From contig JACRHJ010000035.1 in NCBI GenBank assembly GCA_016212105.1, positions 17,331 through 81,330 on the forward strand: DNA of 64,000 nt. Direction: 5' to 3'. The notes beneath the pieces were generated by a model. That model saw nothing but the letters and a program-made list of their open reading frames with translations. It was not told the origin of the DNA and made no database searches. A program made the translations under genes and the position numbers. This DNA comes from Nitrospirota bacterium. Lineage in GTDB: Bacteria; Nitrospirota; JACRHJ01. Of the stretch, positions 41,191 through 50,865 are shown in pieces (the first letter of the stretch is position 1; each line of letters begins with the position of its first letter).

Positions 41191-42018
41191 CTATATCGTC
41201 TCGTTATACACTTCTCTCTTGGGCACGCCGCGAAGTTTGGCGACTTTGGCGATTGCGTCCTTCTTGGATATGCCCTCCTCGCGGACAAGCTTTTCGACGT
41301 GGTCGGCGAGCGAGAGCACCGACTCCTCGACCGGCTCGGAAGTCCGTCCCTCGACCACGAGCGTTATCTCGCCCTTGACCGCAGCCTTCTGCCCGATTAT
41401 ATCAATTATAACATGAATTCTCCCGCGCAGGGTCTCCTCGTGCAGTTTGGTAAGCTCGCGCGAAAGCGAGACGCGCCGGTCGCCGAGGACCCCCGCCATG
41501 TCCTTCATGCAGTCGAGTATCCTGTGCGGCGCCTCGTAGAAGATCATCGTGCGCGGCTCGGCCTTCAGCACTTCGAGCTTCCTGAGCCTCTGGGAATGCC
41601 GGGCCGGCAGAAAGCCCTCGAAGACGAACGCGTCCGTCGGGAGCCCGGACACGGACAGCGCGGCAGTCGCCGCCGCGACGCCGGGTATAGGGATGACGGC
41701 TACGCCTTCCTCAATCGCCCGGTTGATGAGGTAATATCCGGGGTCGGATATGCCCGGTGTGCCCGCGTCGGAGACGAGCGCGACGTCGTCGCCGTCCTTG
41801 AGACGCGCGACAAGCACCTCGCCCTTTTGCTCCTTGTTGTGGTCGTGGTAGCTCGTGAGCGTCTTGTGTATGCCGAAGTGAGTAAGCAGCTTCTGCGTGT
41901 GGCGCGTGTCCTCCGCCGCGATGAGCGATACCTCGCGCAGCGTCTTCAGCGCCCGGAGCGTGATGTCGTCGAGGTTGCCGATCGGCGTGGCGACTATGTA
42001 GAGCGTACCTGCGGACAT
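41191..42018 (-). CDS. rsmI: 16S rRNA (cytidine(1402)-2'-O)-methyltransferase
   Basis: 275 aa. Uses SAM to 2'-O-methylate C1402 in 16S rRNA. Tetrapyrrole-methylase fold with the family signatures 'TLYIVATPIGNLDDITLRAL', 'EDTRHTQKLLTHFGI', 'VSDAGTPGISDPG', 'PIPGVAAATAALSVSGLP' and 'FYEAPHRILD'. Length is normal. Repeat-rich gaps on both sides make it probably monocistronic. Confidence 0.95.
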   Translation of the reverse strand: MSAGTLYIVATPIGNLDDITLRALKTLREVSLIAAEDTRHTQKLLTHFGIHKTLTSYHDHNKEQKGEVLVARLKDGDDVALVSDAGTPGISDPGYYLINRAIEEGVAVIPIPGVAAATAALSVSGLPTDAFVFEGFLPARHSQRLRKLEVLKAEPRTMIFYEAPHRILDCMKDMAGVLGDRRVSLSRELTKLHEETLRGRIHVIIDIIGQKAAVKGEITLVVEGRTSEPVEESVLSLADHVEKLVREEGISKKDAIAKVAKLRGVPKREVYNETI

Positions 42019-42019
42019 T

Positions 42020-42404
42020 CTGTACCTTAATCCCCCTCTCCTTGCGGGAGAGGGGGTTGGGGGTGAGGTGGTTCCATTGGGGCCGACCCGCGTGTCGGCC
42101 CTGCCTTTGCTTTTACGGTGTCATTCTGAGCAAAGCGAAGAATCCGCCTCTATATGATAAATCGTAGGGGCGCAGTTCACTGCGCCCGCACCTTTTACAA
42201 AATATAACGAAATTCCTGGATTCCCGCTTTCGCGGGAATGACAGGATATTGAGGAGATTGCCGCGTCGTCCCGCCGGGCTGGACTCCTCGCAATGACAAT
42301 AATGAGGGCGGGCACGGGGACCCGCCCCTACGAAAATCCTAATTCAATGGCCTCGACGAATCTCCCGCCCCCTGCACAGGGGGAGGGCTGGGGTGGGGGT
42401 TGGT
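42020..42404. repeat. Dense interspersed repeat block
   Basis: 386-bp gap with 'cccctctccttgcgggagag', 'gccgacccgcgtgtcggccc' (about 42081), 'gtcattctgagcaaagcgaa' (about 42119), 'ggattcccgctttcgcggga' (about 42220), 'gcgggcacggggacccgccc' (about 42309) and a C/G-rich arm near 42365. The 64-aa ORF at 42121-42315 translates these units. Confidence 0.75.
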
Positions 42405-43295
42405 TCACCCCCTCGGATGAAACTGCTTATGCAACTTCTTCAGCCGCTCCGTCTCAACGTGCGTGTAGATTTGCGTTGTCGAGATGTCCGCGTGGCCGAG
42501 CATCGCCTGCACGATGCGAAGCTCCGCGCCGTGGTCGAGCATGTGCGTCGCAAAGGAGTGGCGCATCATGTGCGGAGTCAGCTCCTTCTTTATCCCCGCC
42601 TTTGCAGCGTACTTCTTGATTATCTTCCAGAAGGACTGCCGGGTCATCCCGGAGCCGAGCCTCGTGACGAAAAGCTCCTGGGACTGCCGCCCCTTCAGGA
42701 GCAGCGGACGAGCGGAGTCGATGTACTTCTGCACCGCATCGATGGACGACTCGCCGAGCGGGACGACACGCTCCTTTGCGCCCTTGCCGAATACGCGTAT
42801 GTACCCGACCTCGAACTCAATGTTGCCCGCCTTCACGCCTACCAGTTCGCTCACGCGGAGGCCGGTGGCGTACAACAGCTCGAACATTGCCTTGTCGCGC
42901 ACAGCCTCGGGCGTGTCGCCGGACGGCGCGGCGAGGAGCGCGTCCACCTCGGCCATACTCAGGACTTCGGGCATCCTGAGCGGCTTCTTCGGTGTCTCCA
43001 GCGTCTCGGTCGGGTCCTTGTCCACGAGTTTATCCCCGAGCAAGAACTTGTAGAACCCGCGTATCGTGGAAATAATCCTGTTCGTGGACGTCACGGACAT
43101 CCCGCCGTCCCGCAGGCTCCTGAGGAAGTCGCGGACGTCAGTCAGCCCCGCGCCGCCTGGCGCGTGTATGCCCCGTTTGTCAAGAAACGTGGCGTACCTG
43201 CCCAGGTCCCGGCCGTAGGACTCCAGCGTGTTCTTGGACAGACCCTTTTCGACCACGAGGTAGTCGAGGTAGCGGACTACCGACTTTTCCATCAC
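42405..43295 (-). CDS. xerD: Site-specific tyrosine recombinase XerD
   Basis: 296 aa, the typical XerC/D length. N-terminal SAM-like domain ('YLVVEKGLSKNTLESYGRDL') and catalytic domain with 'ATGLRVSELVGVK' (Arg), 'VFGKGAKERVVPL' (Lys), 'LTPHMMRHSFATHML' (HxxR), 'MLGHADISTTQIYTHV' (His and the Tyr nucleophile). It resolves chromosome dimers at dif with XerC. There is no sign of a nearby mobile element. It could be another XerC/D paralogue, but the sequence fits XerD best. Confidence 0.9.
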   Translation of the reverse strand: MMEKSVVRYLDYLVVEKGLSKNTLESYGRDLGRYATFLDKRGIHAPGGAGLTDVRDFLRSLRDGGMSVTSTNRIISTIRGFYKFLLGDKLVDKDPTETLETPKKPLRMPEVLSMAEVDALLAAPSGDTPEAVRDKAMFELLYATGLRVSELVGVKAGNIEFEVGYIRVFGKGAKERVVPLGESSIDAVQKYIDSARPLLLKGRQSQELFVTRLGSGMTRQSFWKIIKKYAAKAGIKKELTPHMMRHSFATHMLDHGAELRIVQAMLGHADISTTQIYTHVETERLKKLHKQFHPRG

Positions 43296-43354
43296 AAGAT
43301 ATTAGTCCACGCGCGCTTTTATTGCAAGGAAAGAGTTGCAAGCTCACGCCGTTA

Positions 43355-43383
43355 TTGACTTTGGGGCGCGTATGGATTATATT
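43355..43383 (+). promoter_or_regulatory. Candidate sigma70-type promoter for the UbiD-like gene
   Basis: TTGACT at 43355-43360, 17 bp spacer, TATATT at 43378-43383. Two inverted repeats follow before the TTG start. Confidence 0.55.
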
Positions 43384-43424
43384 CGTGCGAGCGTGAATAC
43401 AAGACAAGCAAATGCAAATCCCCC

Positions 43425-43503
43425 CTGTAGTCCCCCCTTTTACAAAGGGGGGATATGAACGACCTTACCTCCCCCTTTGACAAAGGGGGATTGAGGGGGA
43501 TTT
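43425..43503. repeat. Two inverted repeats in the UbiD leader
   Basis: 'ccccccttttacaaaggggg' and 'tccccctttgacaaaggggg' are self-complementary hairpins, about 40 bp apart, between promoter and start. Confidence 0.7.
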
Positions 43504-43537
43504 AAAGCGGTAACGATAACATGAAGGAGGCAGTACA

Positions 43538-45007
43538 TTGGCATACAAAGACCTGCGTGAATTCATAAAGGCGCTCGAAGGCAAGGGGCTCTTAAAGCGC
43601 ATAAAGGCCGAGGTAGACCCGTACCTCGAAATCACCGAGATTACCGACCGCGTCTCGAAGGAAAAAGGCTCGAAGAACGTTGCGCTCCTGTTCGAGAACG
43701 TAAAAGGGACAAGCATCCCGGTGCTGACGAACGCGCTCGGCTCGATGGAGCGGATGGCGATGGGCCTCGGCGTCAACAACCTCGACGAGATAGGCGAGCG
43801 CGTCCGCAACATGGCCGACCCGACCCAGCTCTTTCCATCGCCCGGCGCATCCTTCATGGAGAAGCTCTCGGTCCTGCCCAAGCTGAACGAGCTGTCGAAC
43901 TGGTTCCCCAAGACCGTCAAGAAGGCCCCGTGCCAGGAGGTCGTCATGACAGGCGACCAGGTGGACCTGACCAAGCTCCCGGTCCTGACATGCTGGCCGG
44001 GCGACGGCGGGCCGTTCATCACATTGCCGATGGTCGCGACGGTTGACCCCGTGACGGGCATCACGAACCTCGGCATGTACCGCGTCCAGGTCTTCGACAG
44101 GAACACCACCGGAATGCACTGGCACAAGCACAAGGACGGCGCGCGCCATTATTCGCACTACGAGGGCGCGGGCAAACGCATGGAGGCCGCGGTCGCCATC
44201 GGGGCCGACCCTGCAACGATATACACGTCCACCGCTCCGCTCCCGCCGGTCGTCGGCGAGTACCTGTTCGCCGGGTTCCTGCGTCAGGAGCCGCTCGAAG
44301 TCGTCCAGTGCAAGACGGTGGACATACGCGTCCCCGCGCACGCGGAGTTCATAATTGAGGGCTACATCGAGCCGGGCGAACGCCGCACCGAAGGCCCGTT
44401 CGGCGACCACACCGGGTACTACTCGCTGGCGGACGAGTTCCCCGTCTTCCACGTCACATGCTTGACTCACAGGAAGGACCCGATATACCCCGCGACGGTC
44501 GTCGGCCGCCCGCCGCAGGAGGACGCGTACATCGGCAAGGCGACCGAGCGCATATTCCTGCCGCTCCTCCAGATGGTCTCGCCGGACATACTCGACTACG
44601 ACATGCCGGTCGAGGGGGTGTTCCACAACAACGTCATCGTGAAGATAAAGAAGCGTTTCCCCGGCCACGCGAAAAAGGTTATGAACACCATCTGGGGCAC
44701 CGGTATGCTGATGCTCTCGAAATTCATCGTCGTCGTGGACGAAGACGTGGACGTGCACGACTACTCCGAAGTCGCGTGGAAGGTGATGAACCACGTCGAC
44801 CCGAGGCGGGACACGGTCATACTCGACGGCCCGCTCGACATACTCGACCACGCATGCCCGTACGTCGGCTTCGGCTCCAAGATGGGCATAGACGCGACGA
44901 AGAAGTGGGCGGGCGAGGGATTTACGCGCGAGTGGCCGGACGAGATTAAGATGTCGCCCGATGTTATCGCGCGGGTGGATGCGAAGTGGAGGGAGCTGGG
45001 GTTCTGA
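43538..45007 (+). CDS. UbiD-family decarboxylase (probable menaquinone-type)
   Basis: 489 aa. Prenylated-FMN-dependent decarboxylase fold: 'TDRVSKEKGSKNVALLFENVKG', 'ITNLGMYRVQVFDRNTTGMHW', 'ERRTEGPFGDHTGYYSLAD', 'YPATVVGRPPQEDAYIG'. The last two are UbiD signatures including the active-site Glu region. In lineages of this kind UbiD homologues decarboxylate menaquinone or aromatic precursors; which reaction applies here is not evident. Start TTG with 'ggagg' 7 nt upstream; no other in-frame start fits. Confidence 0.88.
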   Translation: MAYKDLREFIKALEGKGLLKRIKAEVDPYLEITEITDRVSKEKGSKNVALLFENVKGTSIPVLTNALGSMERMAMGLGVNNLDEIGERVRNMADPTQLFPSPGASFMEKLSVLPKLNELSNWFPKTVKKAPCQEVVMTGDQVDLTKLPVLTCWPGDGGPFITLPMVATVDPVTGITNLGMYRVQVFDRNTTGMHWHKHKDGARHYSHYEGAGKRMEAAVAIGADPATIYTSTAPLPPVVGEYLFAGFLRQEPLEVVQCKTVDIRVPAHAEFIIEGYIEPGERRTEGPFGDHTGYYSLADEFPVFHVTCLTHRKDPIYPATVVGRPPQEDAYIGKATERIFLPLLQMVSPDILDYDMPVEGVFHNNVIVKIKKRFPGHAKKVMNTIWGTGMLMLSKFIVVVDEDVDVHDYSEVAWKVMNHVDPRRDTVILDGPLDILDHACPYVGFGSKMGIDATKKWAGEGFTREWPDEIKMSPDVIARVDAKWRELGF

Positions 45008-45009
45008 GG

Positions 45010-45270
45010 CCCGTCTCCCCTACCCTCGACGGCTGTCCCGATTGTTCCACTCTCATGGCGGTCGCCCCGTTATCTCCCCTCCCCTTGCGGGAGGGGCTGG
45101 GGGAGGGGGAAGCCTTTGACGTCATTCCCGCCCGTTCGGCTGCGCTCAGGGCAGGCTCCAGCGGGAACCCAGTGACTTTGCCTGTCATCCCGAGCGGAGT
45201 CGAGGGATCTGCTTTTCGCCTCGGTCGTCATTCCCGCGAAGGCGGGAATCCAGGAAGTGTCTAATTTGGA
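45010..45270. repeat. Interspersed repeats after the UbiD gene
   Basis: Contains 'cccctccccttgcgggaggg' (about 45077), 'gtcattcccgcccgttcggc' (about 45121) and 'gtcattcccgcgaaggcggg' (about 45228). No gene is supported in the 274-bp gap. Confidence 0.65.
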
Positions 45271-45281
45271 AGCGTACAATT

Positions 45282-45605
45282 ATGATAAAACTCCTCATAC
45301 CTGATACCGAGGTCCAACTTGCTCTTGTGAAGGGTATCCTTGAAACCGAGGAGATACCCTATTACGTGCTCAACGACCACTTCGGTTCAATGTGGGCGGG
45401 TGCACAGATAGAGCTGTACAACCAGAAAGCCGTGATGGTCGACGATGCGGACGCGGAGCGCGCCAGGGGGGTGTTAGGTGCGTTCGAGTCTTACCCGCAG
45501 GAGCCGGAGGAATCCCAAGATTCTCCAGCCACCTCCCTATGGGACAAGATTCGCATGGTCTTGGAAGTCCTGTTATTCGGCTGGATAATGCCAAGGAAAC
45601 GATAA
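45282..45605 (+). CDS. DUF2007-type small protein with C-terminal hydrophobic segment
   Basis: 107 aa. 'IKLLIPDTEVQLALVKGILETEEIPYYVLNDHFGSM' and 'VMVDDADAERARGVL' match the DUF2007 (putative signal-transducing) fold. The end is a hydrophobic helix ('MVLEVLLFGWIMPRKR') that may sit in the membrane. The next gene starts 2 bp after its stop. Confidence 0.75.
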   Translation: MIKLLIPDTEVQLALVKGILETEEIPYYVLNDHFGSMWAGAQIELYNQKAVMVDDADAERARGVLGAFESYPQEPEESQDSPATSLWDKIRMVLEVLLFGWIMPRKR

Positions 45606-45607
45606 TA

Positions 45608-46048
45608 ATGAGTTTTCGCTTCATATGCCTGCTGATAATATCCGCCGCACTCCTTGCCCCCGCGACAACCCAAGCCGCCCCCCCGTGCGCGACCTACGAC
45701 GACTGCTATAAACTCTACGTCCCGTACGTCAAGTACGCGAGCGCATCCACCCTCTGCCCGGAACTCCCGGACGAGTCGCTCGGCACCTGGCTTGAGGGCG
45801 AGTTCGGCGAGGGCGCGGAAATCGAATGGGACGTGAACGACTGCGGCGAGCGGCCGGAGGTCACAGACCCGGAAGCCGACTACCCCGTCTGCGTCGGCGT
45901 CTACTCGGTACTCCCGGACGGGGGCGACGTTTACCTGAACTTCATCGCGGGCACGGAGAAGAAGGGGCCGTCCGGCCCGGTGGAGCTTTTCTACGGCGAC
46001 GTGGACAGCATCTGCGACCTGCCCTACTATCTCGGCATGCCCGAATAA
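45608..46048 (+). CDS. Secreted hypothetical protein (146 aa)
   Basis: Signal peptide 1-24 ('LLAPATTQAAP'). The mature protein has six Cys ('CATYDDCYKLYVPYVKYA', 'TLCPELPDES', 'NDCGERPEV', 'PVCVGVYSV', 'SICDLPYYL'), suggesting three disulfides. Starts 2 bp after the DUF2007 stop (taataATG), so cotranscribed. No family recognised. Confidence 0.7.
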   Translation: MSFRFICLLIISAALLAPATTQAAPPCATYDDCYKLYVPYVKYASASTLCPELPDESLGTWLEGEFGEGAEIEWDVNDCGERPEVTDPEADYPVCVGVYSVLPDGGDVYLNFIAGTEKKGPSGPVELFYGDVDSICDLPYYLGMPE

Positions 46049-46154
46049 TCCAAGACGACGCCTCCCCAATTCGCTTGAATTCGATTCGCGATATGGCTAT
46101 AATGTCAGTTCGTGACAGCCTTACAACAACCAACCAGCAGGAGAACTAAGCAAA

Positions 46155-46709
46155 GTGAGCACGATGGACCCGATGGCGATACTCGCAAAATACTATTACA
46201 CGACATCCAACACATACCAGTACCTGATCATGCACAGCAGGGCGGTCGCAGACAAGGCTCTCAAGGCGGCGGAGAAGGTCGCCGACCTCAAGCCCGACAT
46301 GGCGTTCATAGAGGAAGCGTCGCTGCTCCACGACATCGGCATCTTCAAGGTCAACGCGCTGAAGATCGGCTGCATCGGCCCGATGGACTACGTCGCGCAC
46401 GGCTACCTCGGCCGCGAGATTATGGACGCGGAAGGGTATCCCCAGCACGCGCTCGTCTGCGAGCGGCACGTAGGCGCGGGCATTGCGGTGGCGGACATCG
46501 AGGCGTACAACCTACCGCTCCCGAAGCGTGAGATGCTTCCGGTCAGCATCGAGGAGCAGATAATCTGCTACGCGGACAAGTTCTTCTCGAAGTTCCCGAC
46601 GAAGATGAAGGAAGAGAAGACGGTGGACCAGGTGCGCGCGATGGTCTCCAAGTACGGCGACGCACAGCTCACGCGTTTCGACCACTGGCACGATATGTTC
46701 GGGGGGTAA
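46155..46709 (+). CDS. HD-domain hydrolase
   Basis: 184 aa, one HD phosphohydrolase domain: 'YLIMHSRAVADKAL', 'IEEASLLHDIGIFKV', 'ICYADKFFSKFPTKMKEE'. GTG start with 'aggag' upstream; an ATG three codons later is a second possibility. Unrelated to the HD gene at 11153: its Asp motif 'YADKFFSK' is of the metabolic HD type. Substrate unknown. A repeat-bearing gap and then the rplQ terminator follow. Confidence 0.85.
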   Translation: MSTMDPMAILAKYYYTTSNTYQYLIMHSRAVADKALKAAEKVADLKPDMAFIEEASLLHDIGIFKVNALKIGCIGPMDYVAHGYLGREIMDAEGYPQHALVCERHVGAGIAVADIEAYNLPLPKREMLPVSIEEQIICYADKFFSKFPTKMKEEKTVDQVRAMVSKYGDAQLTRFDHWHDMFGG

Positions 46710-46739
46710 CACGCGGCGCGTGTTAATGACTGATTCTAT

Positions 46740-46805
46740 GTAGGGGCCGACCCGTGTGTCGGCCCTTTTTGTATTCCCCCTCCCCACCTGCGGGGGAGGG
46801 GGGCA
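46740..46805. repeat. Interspersed repeat unit after the HD gene
   Basis: 'taggggccgacccgtgtgtc' and a C/G-rich hairpin arm ('ccccacctgcgggggagggg'). No coding signal. Confidence 0.6.
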
Positions 46806-46831
46806 GGGGGGCTGGGGGCGTCTCTTCCAAA

Positions 46832-46870
46832 TCAAAAAGGCCCCGTCCAACCGGACGGGGCCTTTTAATT
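46832..46870 (-). terminator. Terminator of the ribosomal operon
   Basis: 'ggccccgtcc' (46839-46848) pairs with 'ggacggggcc' (46853-46862); on the minus strand the stem is followed by TTTTTGATTT. It lies 22 bp after rplQ and can also stop plus-strand transcripts. Confidence 0.85.
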
Positions 46871-46891
46871 TCTATCGTATGCCAGCCGTTA

Positions 46892-47476
46892 CTACTCGGC
46901 CTTCTTCTCCTCGCCCTCGGCGGCGGGTGCCTCTTCTGTCGCGGCGGCCTCGGCCGGCGCTTCCGTGGACTCGGCGGCGGTCTCCTCAGCCGGAGCGGCT
47001 GCCTCTTCGGCCGGGGCCTTCTCCTCTACAGCCGGCGCGGGGGCCGGAGCTGCGGCTACCGGTGCCGGGGCTGCCTTCTCCTTCTTGGGGGCGGCGGCCT
47101 TTGGCTGGTAAACCGTGCCTTCCTTGTCGACAAGCTCGATTATGGCCATCGGCGCGGAGTCACCGTTACGGACGCGGGTCTTGGTTATGCGGGTGTAGCC
47201 GCCGGGGCGGTTGGCGACGCGGGGCGCTATCGTGTCGAAGAGCCTCGCCACGACGTCCCTGCTCTGTATGTAGCCGAACGCCATCCTCTTGGAGGAGAGG
47301 TCGCCCTTCTTGCCGAGGGTTATCATCTTCTCGGCGATGCCGCGCATCTCCTTGGCCTTCGCCTCGGTGGTCTCGATCCTGTCGTGCTCGAGGAGCGCGG
47401 TGACGAGGTTCCTGAAGAGCGCCTTCCTGTGGCTGGAGTTCCTGCCGAACTGTCTTCCTGTATTCCTGTGACGCAT
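46892..47476 (-). CDS. rplQ: 50S ribosomal protein L17, with long acidic tail
   Basis: Core residues 1-122 match L17 ('[37 protein letters not shown]' region, '[16 protein letters not shown]'). L17 is usually about 120 aa; this one is 194, because a Glu/Ala/Pro-rich tail of about 70 residues follows ('[19 protein letters not shown]'). Last gene of the operon, before the terminator. Confidence 0.95.
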   Translation of the reverse strand: MRHRNTGRQFGRNSSHRKALFRNLVTALLEHDRIETTEAKAKEMRGIAEKMITLGKKGDLSSKRMAFGYIQSRDVVARLFDTIAPRVANRPGGYTRITKTRVRNGDSAPMAIIELVDKEGTVYQPKAAAPKKEKAAPAPVAAAPAPAPAVEEKAPAEEAAAPAEETAAESTEAPAEAAATEEAPAAEGEEKKAE

Positions 47477-47584
47477 TGGAGATATCCTTCCTCGCTTGAT
47501 TTATGATGTCCACCGGCCGGCCGGTCCAGGGCAAGGCGGGTATACCATATTCACCGCCCCCGATAACATGCCCACCTGGCCGGT

Positions 47585-48595
47585 TTAGACGCCGGATTTC
47601 TGCATCGACTTCTCGTAGGCCCTGAGCTTCTCCATATCGACCTTGAGGCCGAAGCCGAGGCCCATCTCGACAAGGAGCTCCTTTATCTCGTTCAGGGACT
47701 TCCTGCCGAAGTTCTTTGTCTTGAGCATCTCGCCCTCGGAGCGCTGCACGAGGTCCGCGATGGTCTTGATGTTCGCGTTCTTTAGGCAGTTTGCGGAACG
47801 TACGGAAAGCTCGAGTTCGTTCACGCTCCTGAGCAGGTTCTCGTTGAACTTCTCCTCGACCTCCACGCCCTCGTCCTCCAGCTCCTCGCTCTCCTCGTCG
47901 AAGTTGATGAAGATGTTCAGGTGGTCCTTGAGGATCTTCGCCGCGTATGCGACCGCGTCGTTAGGCGTGACGCTGCCGTCGGTCTGGACCTCCATTATCA
48001 GCTTGTCGTAGTCCGTCTCCTGGCCGACGCGGGCGCTCTCCACCCAGTAGTTGACCTTCTGGACGGGCGTGTATATGGAGTCCACCGGTATGACGCCTAT
48101 GGGCGCCTCCGGGTCCTTGTTCTTCTCGGACGGGACGTAGCCGCGGCCCTTGCCGACCTGCATCTCCATCGTGAAGCGGGTGTCCTTGTCAAGCGTCGCA
48201 ATAAGGAGGTCCGGGTTCAGGACCTCGAGGTCCGAGTCGGTCTCGATGTGCGACGCATATACCACGCCGGGGCCCTCGACGTCGATGTTGACCGCCCTGG
48301 TCCTGTCGCCGTGCATCTTGAACCTGAGCCGCTTGACGTTCAGGATTATGTCCGTGATGTCCTCGACCACGCCAGGCAGGGACGAGAACTCGTGGAGGAC
48401 GCCGTCTATCTTTATCGATGTGGCAGCCGCGCCCTCGAGGGAGGAGAGCAGCACCCTCCGGAGCGAGTTACCTATCGTGGTGCCGAAACCCCGCTCGAAC
48501 GGCTCGGCGGAGAACTTGCCGTATGTATCTGTAAGGGTGTCTGTCTCGAACTCCAGTTTCTTGGGGATCTGGAAACCCTTCAACTTCATGGTCAT
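47585..48595 (-). CDS. rpoA: RNA polymerase alpha subunit
   Basis: 336 aa. N-terminal assembly domain ('[46 protein letters not shown]' region), and the C-terminal DNA/activator-binding domain ('[21 protein letters not shown]', '[15 protein letters not shown]'). Start at 48595 or the Met two codons later (48589); 'ggagg' fits both. Confidence 0.98.
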   Translation of the reverse strand: MTMKLKGFQIPKKLEFETDTLTDTYGKFSAEPFERGFGTTIGNSLRRVLLSSLEGAAATSIKIDGVLHEFSSLPGVVEDITDIILNVKRLRFKMHGDRTRAVNIDVEGPGVVYASHIETDSDLEVLNPDLLIATLDKDTRFTMEMQVGKGRGYVPSEKNKDPEAPIGVIPVDSIYTPVQKVNYWVESARVGQETDYDKLIMEVQTDGSVTPNDAVAYAAKILKDHLNIFINFDEESEELEDEGVEVEEKFNENLLRSVNELELSVRSANCLKNANIKTIADLVQRSEGEMLKTKNFGRKSLNEIKELLVEMGLGFGLKVDMEKLRAYEKSMQKSGV

Positions 48596-48726
48596 AACCC
48601 CTCCTTAAGTGGGTTATCCGAAACCTGCCCGCTGAGAACCGGCATCGACGGTGCAAGAACCCTTGGGCGGCCGTCCACCGCGTGCCACCGGTACCAGTCC
48701 GCCTGCCACCGCCCCCCTTGCCCCAA

Positions 48727-49353
48727 TTACTTGGAGTAGAGCTCGACGATGAGGTTCTCGTTGACGGGCATGGTTATGTCTTCCCTTGTGGGAAGCGCGG
48801 AGACGACGCCCTTGAAAGCCCTCTTGTCCAGGTCAAGCCACGCGGAGACGGTCTTCCTGTCCATCGCGGCAACCAGTTCCTGGAACCTCGGCGCGTTCCT
48901 GCTCGACTCGCGCAGTTCGACCACGTCCCCCTTCTTCACGACGAACGACGGGATGTTGACCCTGCGTCCGTCCACGAGGAAGTGGCCGTGCGTGACCAGC
49001 ATGCGGGCCTCCTTGCGGGACGCGCCGAAGCCGAGCCTGTATACGACGTTGTCGAGACGCCTCTCGAGGAGCGAAAGGAGGTTCTCTCCAGTCGCGCCCT
49101 TCATACGGGCGGCCTTGGTGTAGTAGCCTCGGAACTGGCGCTCGAGGATCCCGTAGACCCTCCTGGGCTTCTGCTTCTCGCGGAGCTGGATGCCGTAGTC
49201 CGAGATCTTGGCCCTTCCCTGTCCGTGCTGGCCGGGGGCGTAAGCCCTGCGCTCGACCGCGCACTTGTCGGTGAAGCAGCGGTCGCCCTTCAAGAACAGT
49301 TTATTGGATTCCCTCCTGCACAGACGGCAGACAGGACCGGTATATCTTGCCAA
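48727..49353 (-). CDS. rpsD: 30S ribosomal protein S4
   Basis: 208 aa. Starts '[21 protein letters not shown]' with Cys pairs ('CRLC', 'CFTDKC') that make a zinc-binding C+ form. The S4 RNA-binding domain ('[22 protein letters not shown]') follows. Early 16S assembly protein and usual autogenous regulator. Confidence 0.97.
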   Translation of the reverse strand: MARYTGPVCRLCRRESNKLFLKGDRCFTDKCAVERRAYAPGQHGQGRAKISDYGIQLREKQKPRRVYGILERQFRGYYTKAARMKGATGENLLSLLERRLDNVVYRLGFGASRKEARMLVTHGHFLVDGRRVNIPSFVVKKGDVVELRESSRNAPRFQELVAAMDRKTVSAWLDLDKRAFKGVVSALPTREDITMPVNENLIVELYSK

Positions 49354-49458
49354 CTTGAAACCTCCTGTTATAGCGGGTAGCTATCTTCTGAAACCTGCGG
49401 ACCCGGCTCCGGCGCGTCGCCGCCCGTGAACGGACGGCCTCACGCCGGCGGCCGGTGA

Positions 49459-49848
49459 TTAAACCCTGCGCCTCTTGGGGGGACGGCAGCCGTTGTGCGG
49501 TATCGGCGTGATGTCCCTGATGGCGGTTATGTTAAGCCCGACGGACTGGAGCGCGCGTATCGCGGACTCGCGTCCGGAGCCGGGGCCGTTGACGCGAACC
49601 TCGACAGACCTCATACCGTTGTCCATCGCCTTCCTGGCGGCGTTCTCGGCAGCCATCTGCGCGGCGAACGGCGTGCTCTTCCTGGAGCCCTTGAAGCCCT
49701 GGTTGCCGGAACTCGACCAGCATATGACGTTGCCGTTCGCGTCTGTTATGGACACGATGGTGTTGTTGAAAGAAGCGAGCACATGCGCGACACCGGTCGG
49801 TATGTTCTTCTTCTCCTTCTTCGGGCCGCTCCGTCTCGGTTGAGCCAT
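49459..49848 (-). CDS. rpsK: 30S ribosomal protein S11
   Basis: 129 aa; '[21 protein letters not shown]' and '[18 protein letters not shown]' are S11 landmarks. Platform protein of the small subunit. Confidence 0.98.
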   Translation of the reverse strand: MAQPRRSGPKKEKKNIPTGVAHVLASFNNTIVSITDANGNVICWSSSGNQGFKGSRKSTPFAAQMAAENAARKAMDNGMRSVEVRVNGPGSGRESAIRALQSVGLNITAIRDITPIPHNGCRPPKRRRV

Positions 49849-50013
49849 TTCTCCTCCTGTGGTTATGCTTGAATTACCACGGGCCTGCGGCCCGCAATCG
49901 ACTGAATTCTATCGCCACTGCCATGCATGCTTAGCGCGTCACGTGAGGTAGCAAGATTTCTGGAAGATACTTCCGTCCATCCACCCACTGGGCCCACGCG
50001 CCCGGTGCACGGT

Positions 50014-50391
50014 TTACTTTGTGGCCTTCTTCTTACCGGCGACGGTGCGCTTCGGGCCCTTCCTGGTACGCGCGTTCGTCTTGGTCCTCTGGCCGCGCAC
50101 GGGCATGCCGCGCCTGTGCCTGAGTCCCCTGTAGCACCCGATGTCCATAAGGCGCTTGACCGCGAGCGTGCGCTCGCGCCTCAGGTCGCCCTCGACCTTG
50201 TAGGACTTGTCGATGACCTCCCTGATCGCGGCTACTTCCGCGTCGGTGAGGTCCTTCGTCCTGGTGTCCGGGTTTACCTTTGCCTCGACGACGATCTTCT
50301 TCGCCGAAGTGGGCCCGATGCCGAAGATATAGGTGAGGGCTACTTCGACCCTCTTCTCCCTTGGTAGGTCAACGCCTGCAATCCTTGCCAA
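50014..50391 (-). CDS. rpsM: 30S ribosomal protein S13
   Basis: 125 aa; '[26 protein letters not shown]' region and the basic end '[18 protein letters not shown]'. Contacts the P-site tRNA and 23S rRNA. Confidence 0.98.
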   Translation of the reverse strand: MARIAGVDLPREKRVEVALTYIFGIGPTSAKKIVVEAKVNPDTRTKDLTDAEVAAIREVIDKSYKVEGDLRRERTLAVKRLMDIGCYRGLRHRRGMPVRGQRTKTNARTRKGPKRTVAGKKKATK

Positions 50392-50418
50392 AGCTTCCTC
50401 CTGTCAGCCGGGGACGTA

Positions 50419-50532
50419 TTATCCCTGACGCTGCTTGTGTCTCGGGTTCACGCATATAACCCTGACAGTCCCTTTTCTCTTGATTACCTTGCACTTGTCG
50501 CAAATCTTTTTTACGGACGAACGGACCTTCAT
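50419..50532 (-). CDS. rpmJ: 50S ribosomal protein L36 (not in ORF track)
   Basis: 37 aa, read directly: '[20 protein letters not shown]' then '[17 protein letters not shown]'. The Cys/Cys/Cys/His zinc ribbon of the C+ type is intact. It lies between infA and rpsM, the usual place. Confidence 0.97.
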   Translation of the reverse strand: MKVRSSVKKICDKCKVIKRKGTVRVICVNPRHKQRQG

Positions 50533-50576
50533 TCCTGAGTCCCCCCATGACTTTTACCCAACATTAAAAACCGGGG

Positions 50577-50795
50577 TTATTTAAAGCGGTATGTTATCCT
50601 GCCCCTGGAAAGGTCGTAGGGCGATAGCTCAACCGTAACCCTGTCACCCGGCAGTATCTTGATGAAGTGCATCCTCATCTTACCGGAGATATGCGCAAGC
50701 ACGACGTGGCCGTTTTCAAGTTCTACACGGAACATCGCGTTTGGCAGGGTCTCCAGAATCTTGCCAGAAACCTCTATCGCACCTTCTTTGGCCAT
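50577..50795 (-). CDS. infA: Translation initiation factor IF-1
   Basis: 72 aa from ATG 50795; the track start adds 19 residues not seen in the family. '[19 protein letters not shown]' and '[19 protein letters not shown]' are IF-1 signatures (OB fold). It binds the 30S A site. Confidence 0.98.
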   Translation of the reverse strand: MAKEGAIEVSGKILETLPNAMFRVELENGHVVLAHISGKMRMHFIKILPGDRVTVELSPYDLSRGRITYRFK

Positions 50796-50865
50796 CAGGC
50801 TCCTTGTCTTGTTTCCTGCTGTCGCATGGCGGCCGACCCGCCAAAAGCTCAACTTCCTGTATTCC

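Noticed and set aside
42121-42315. 64-aa minus ORF in the rsmI-xerD gap
   Set aside because: Repeat translation ('SCHSRESGNPGIS').
2043-42404. CRISPR array suspected from repeated palindromes
   Set aside because: The units are scattered singly or in mixed clusters without regular unique spacers, and no cas gene is present.
42405-43295. xerD as an integrase of a mobile island
   Set aside because: Length and motifs fit chromosomal XerD, and no att-like direct repeats or phage genes adjoin it.
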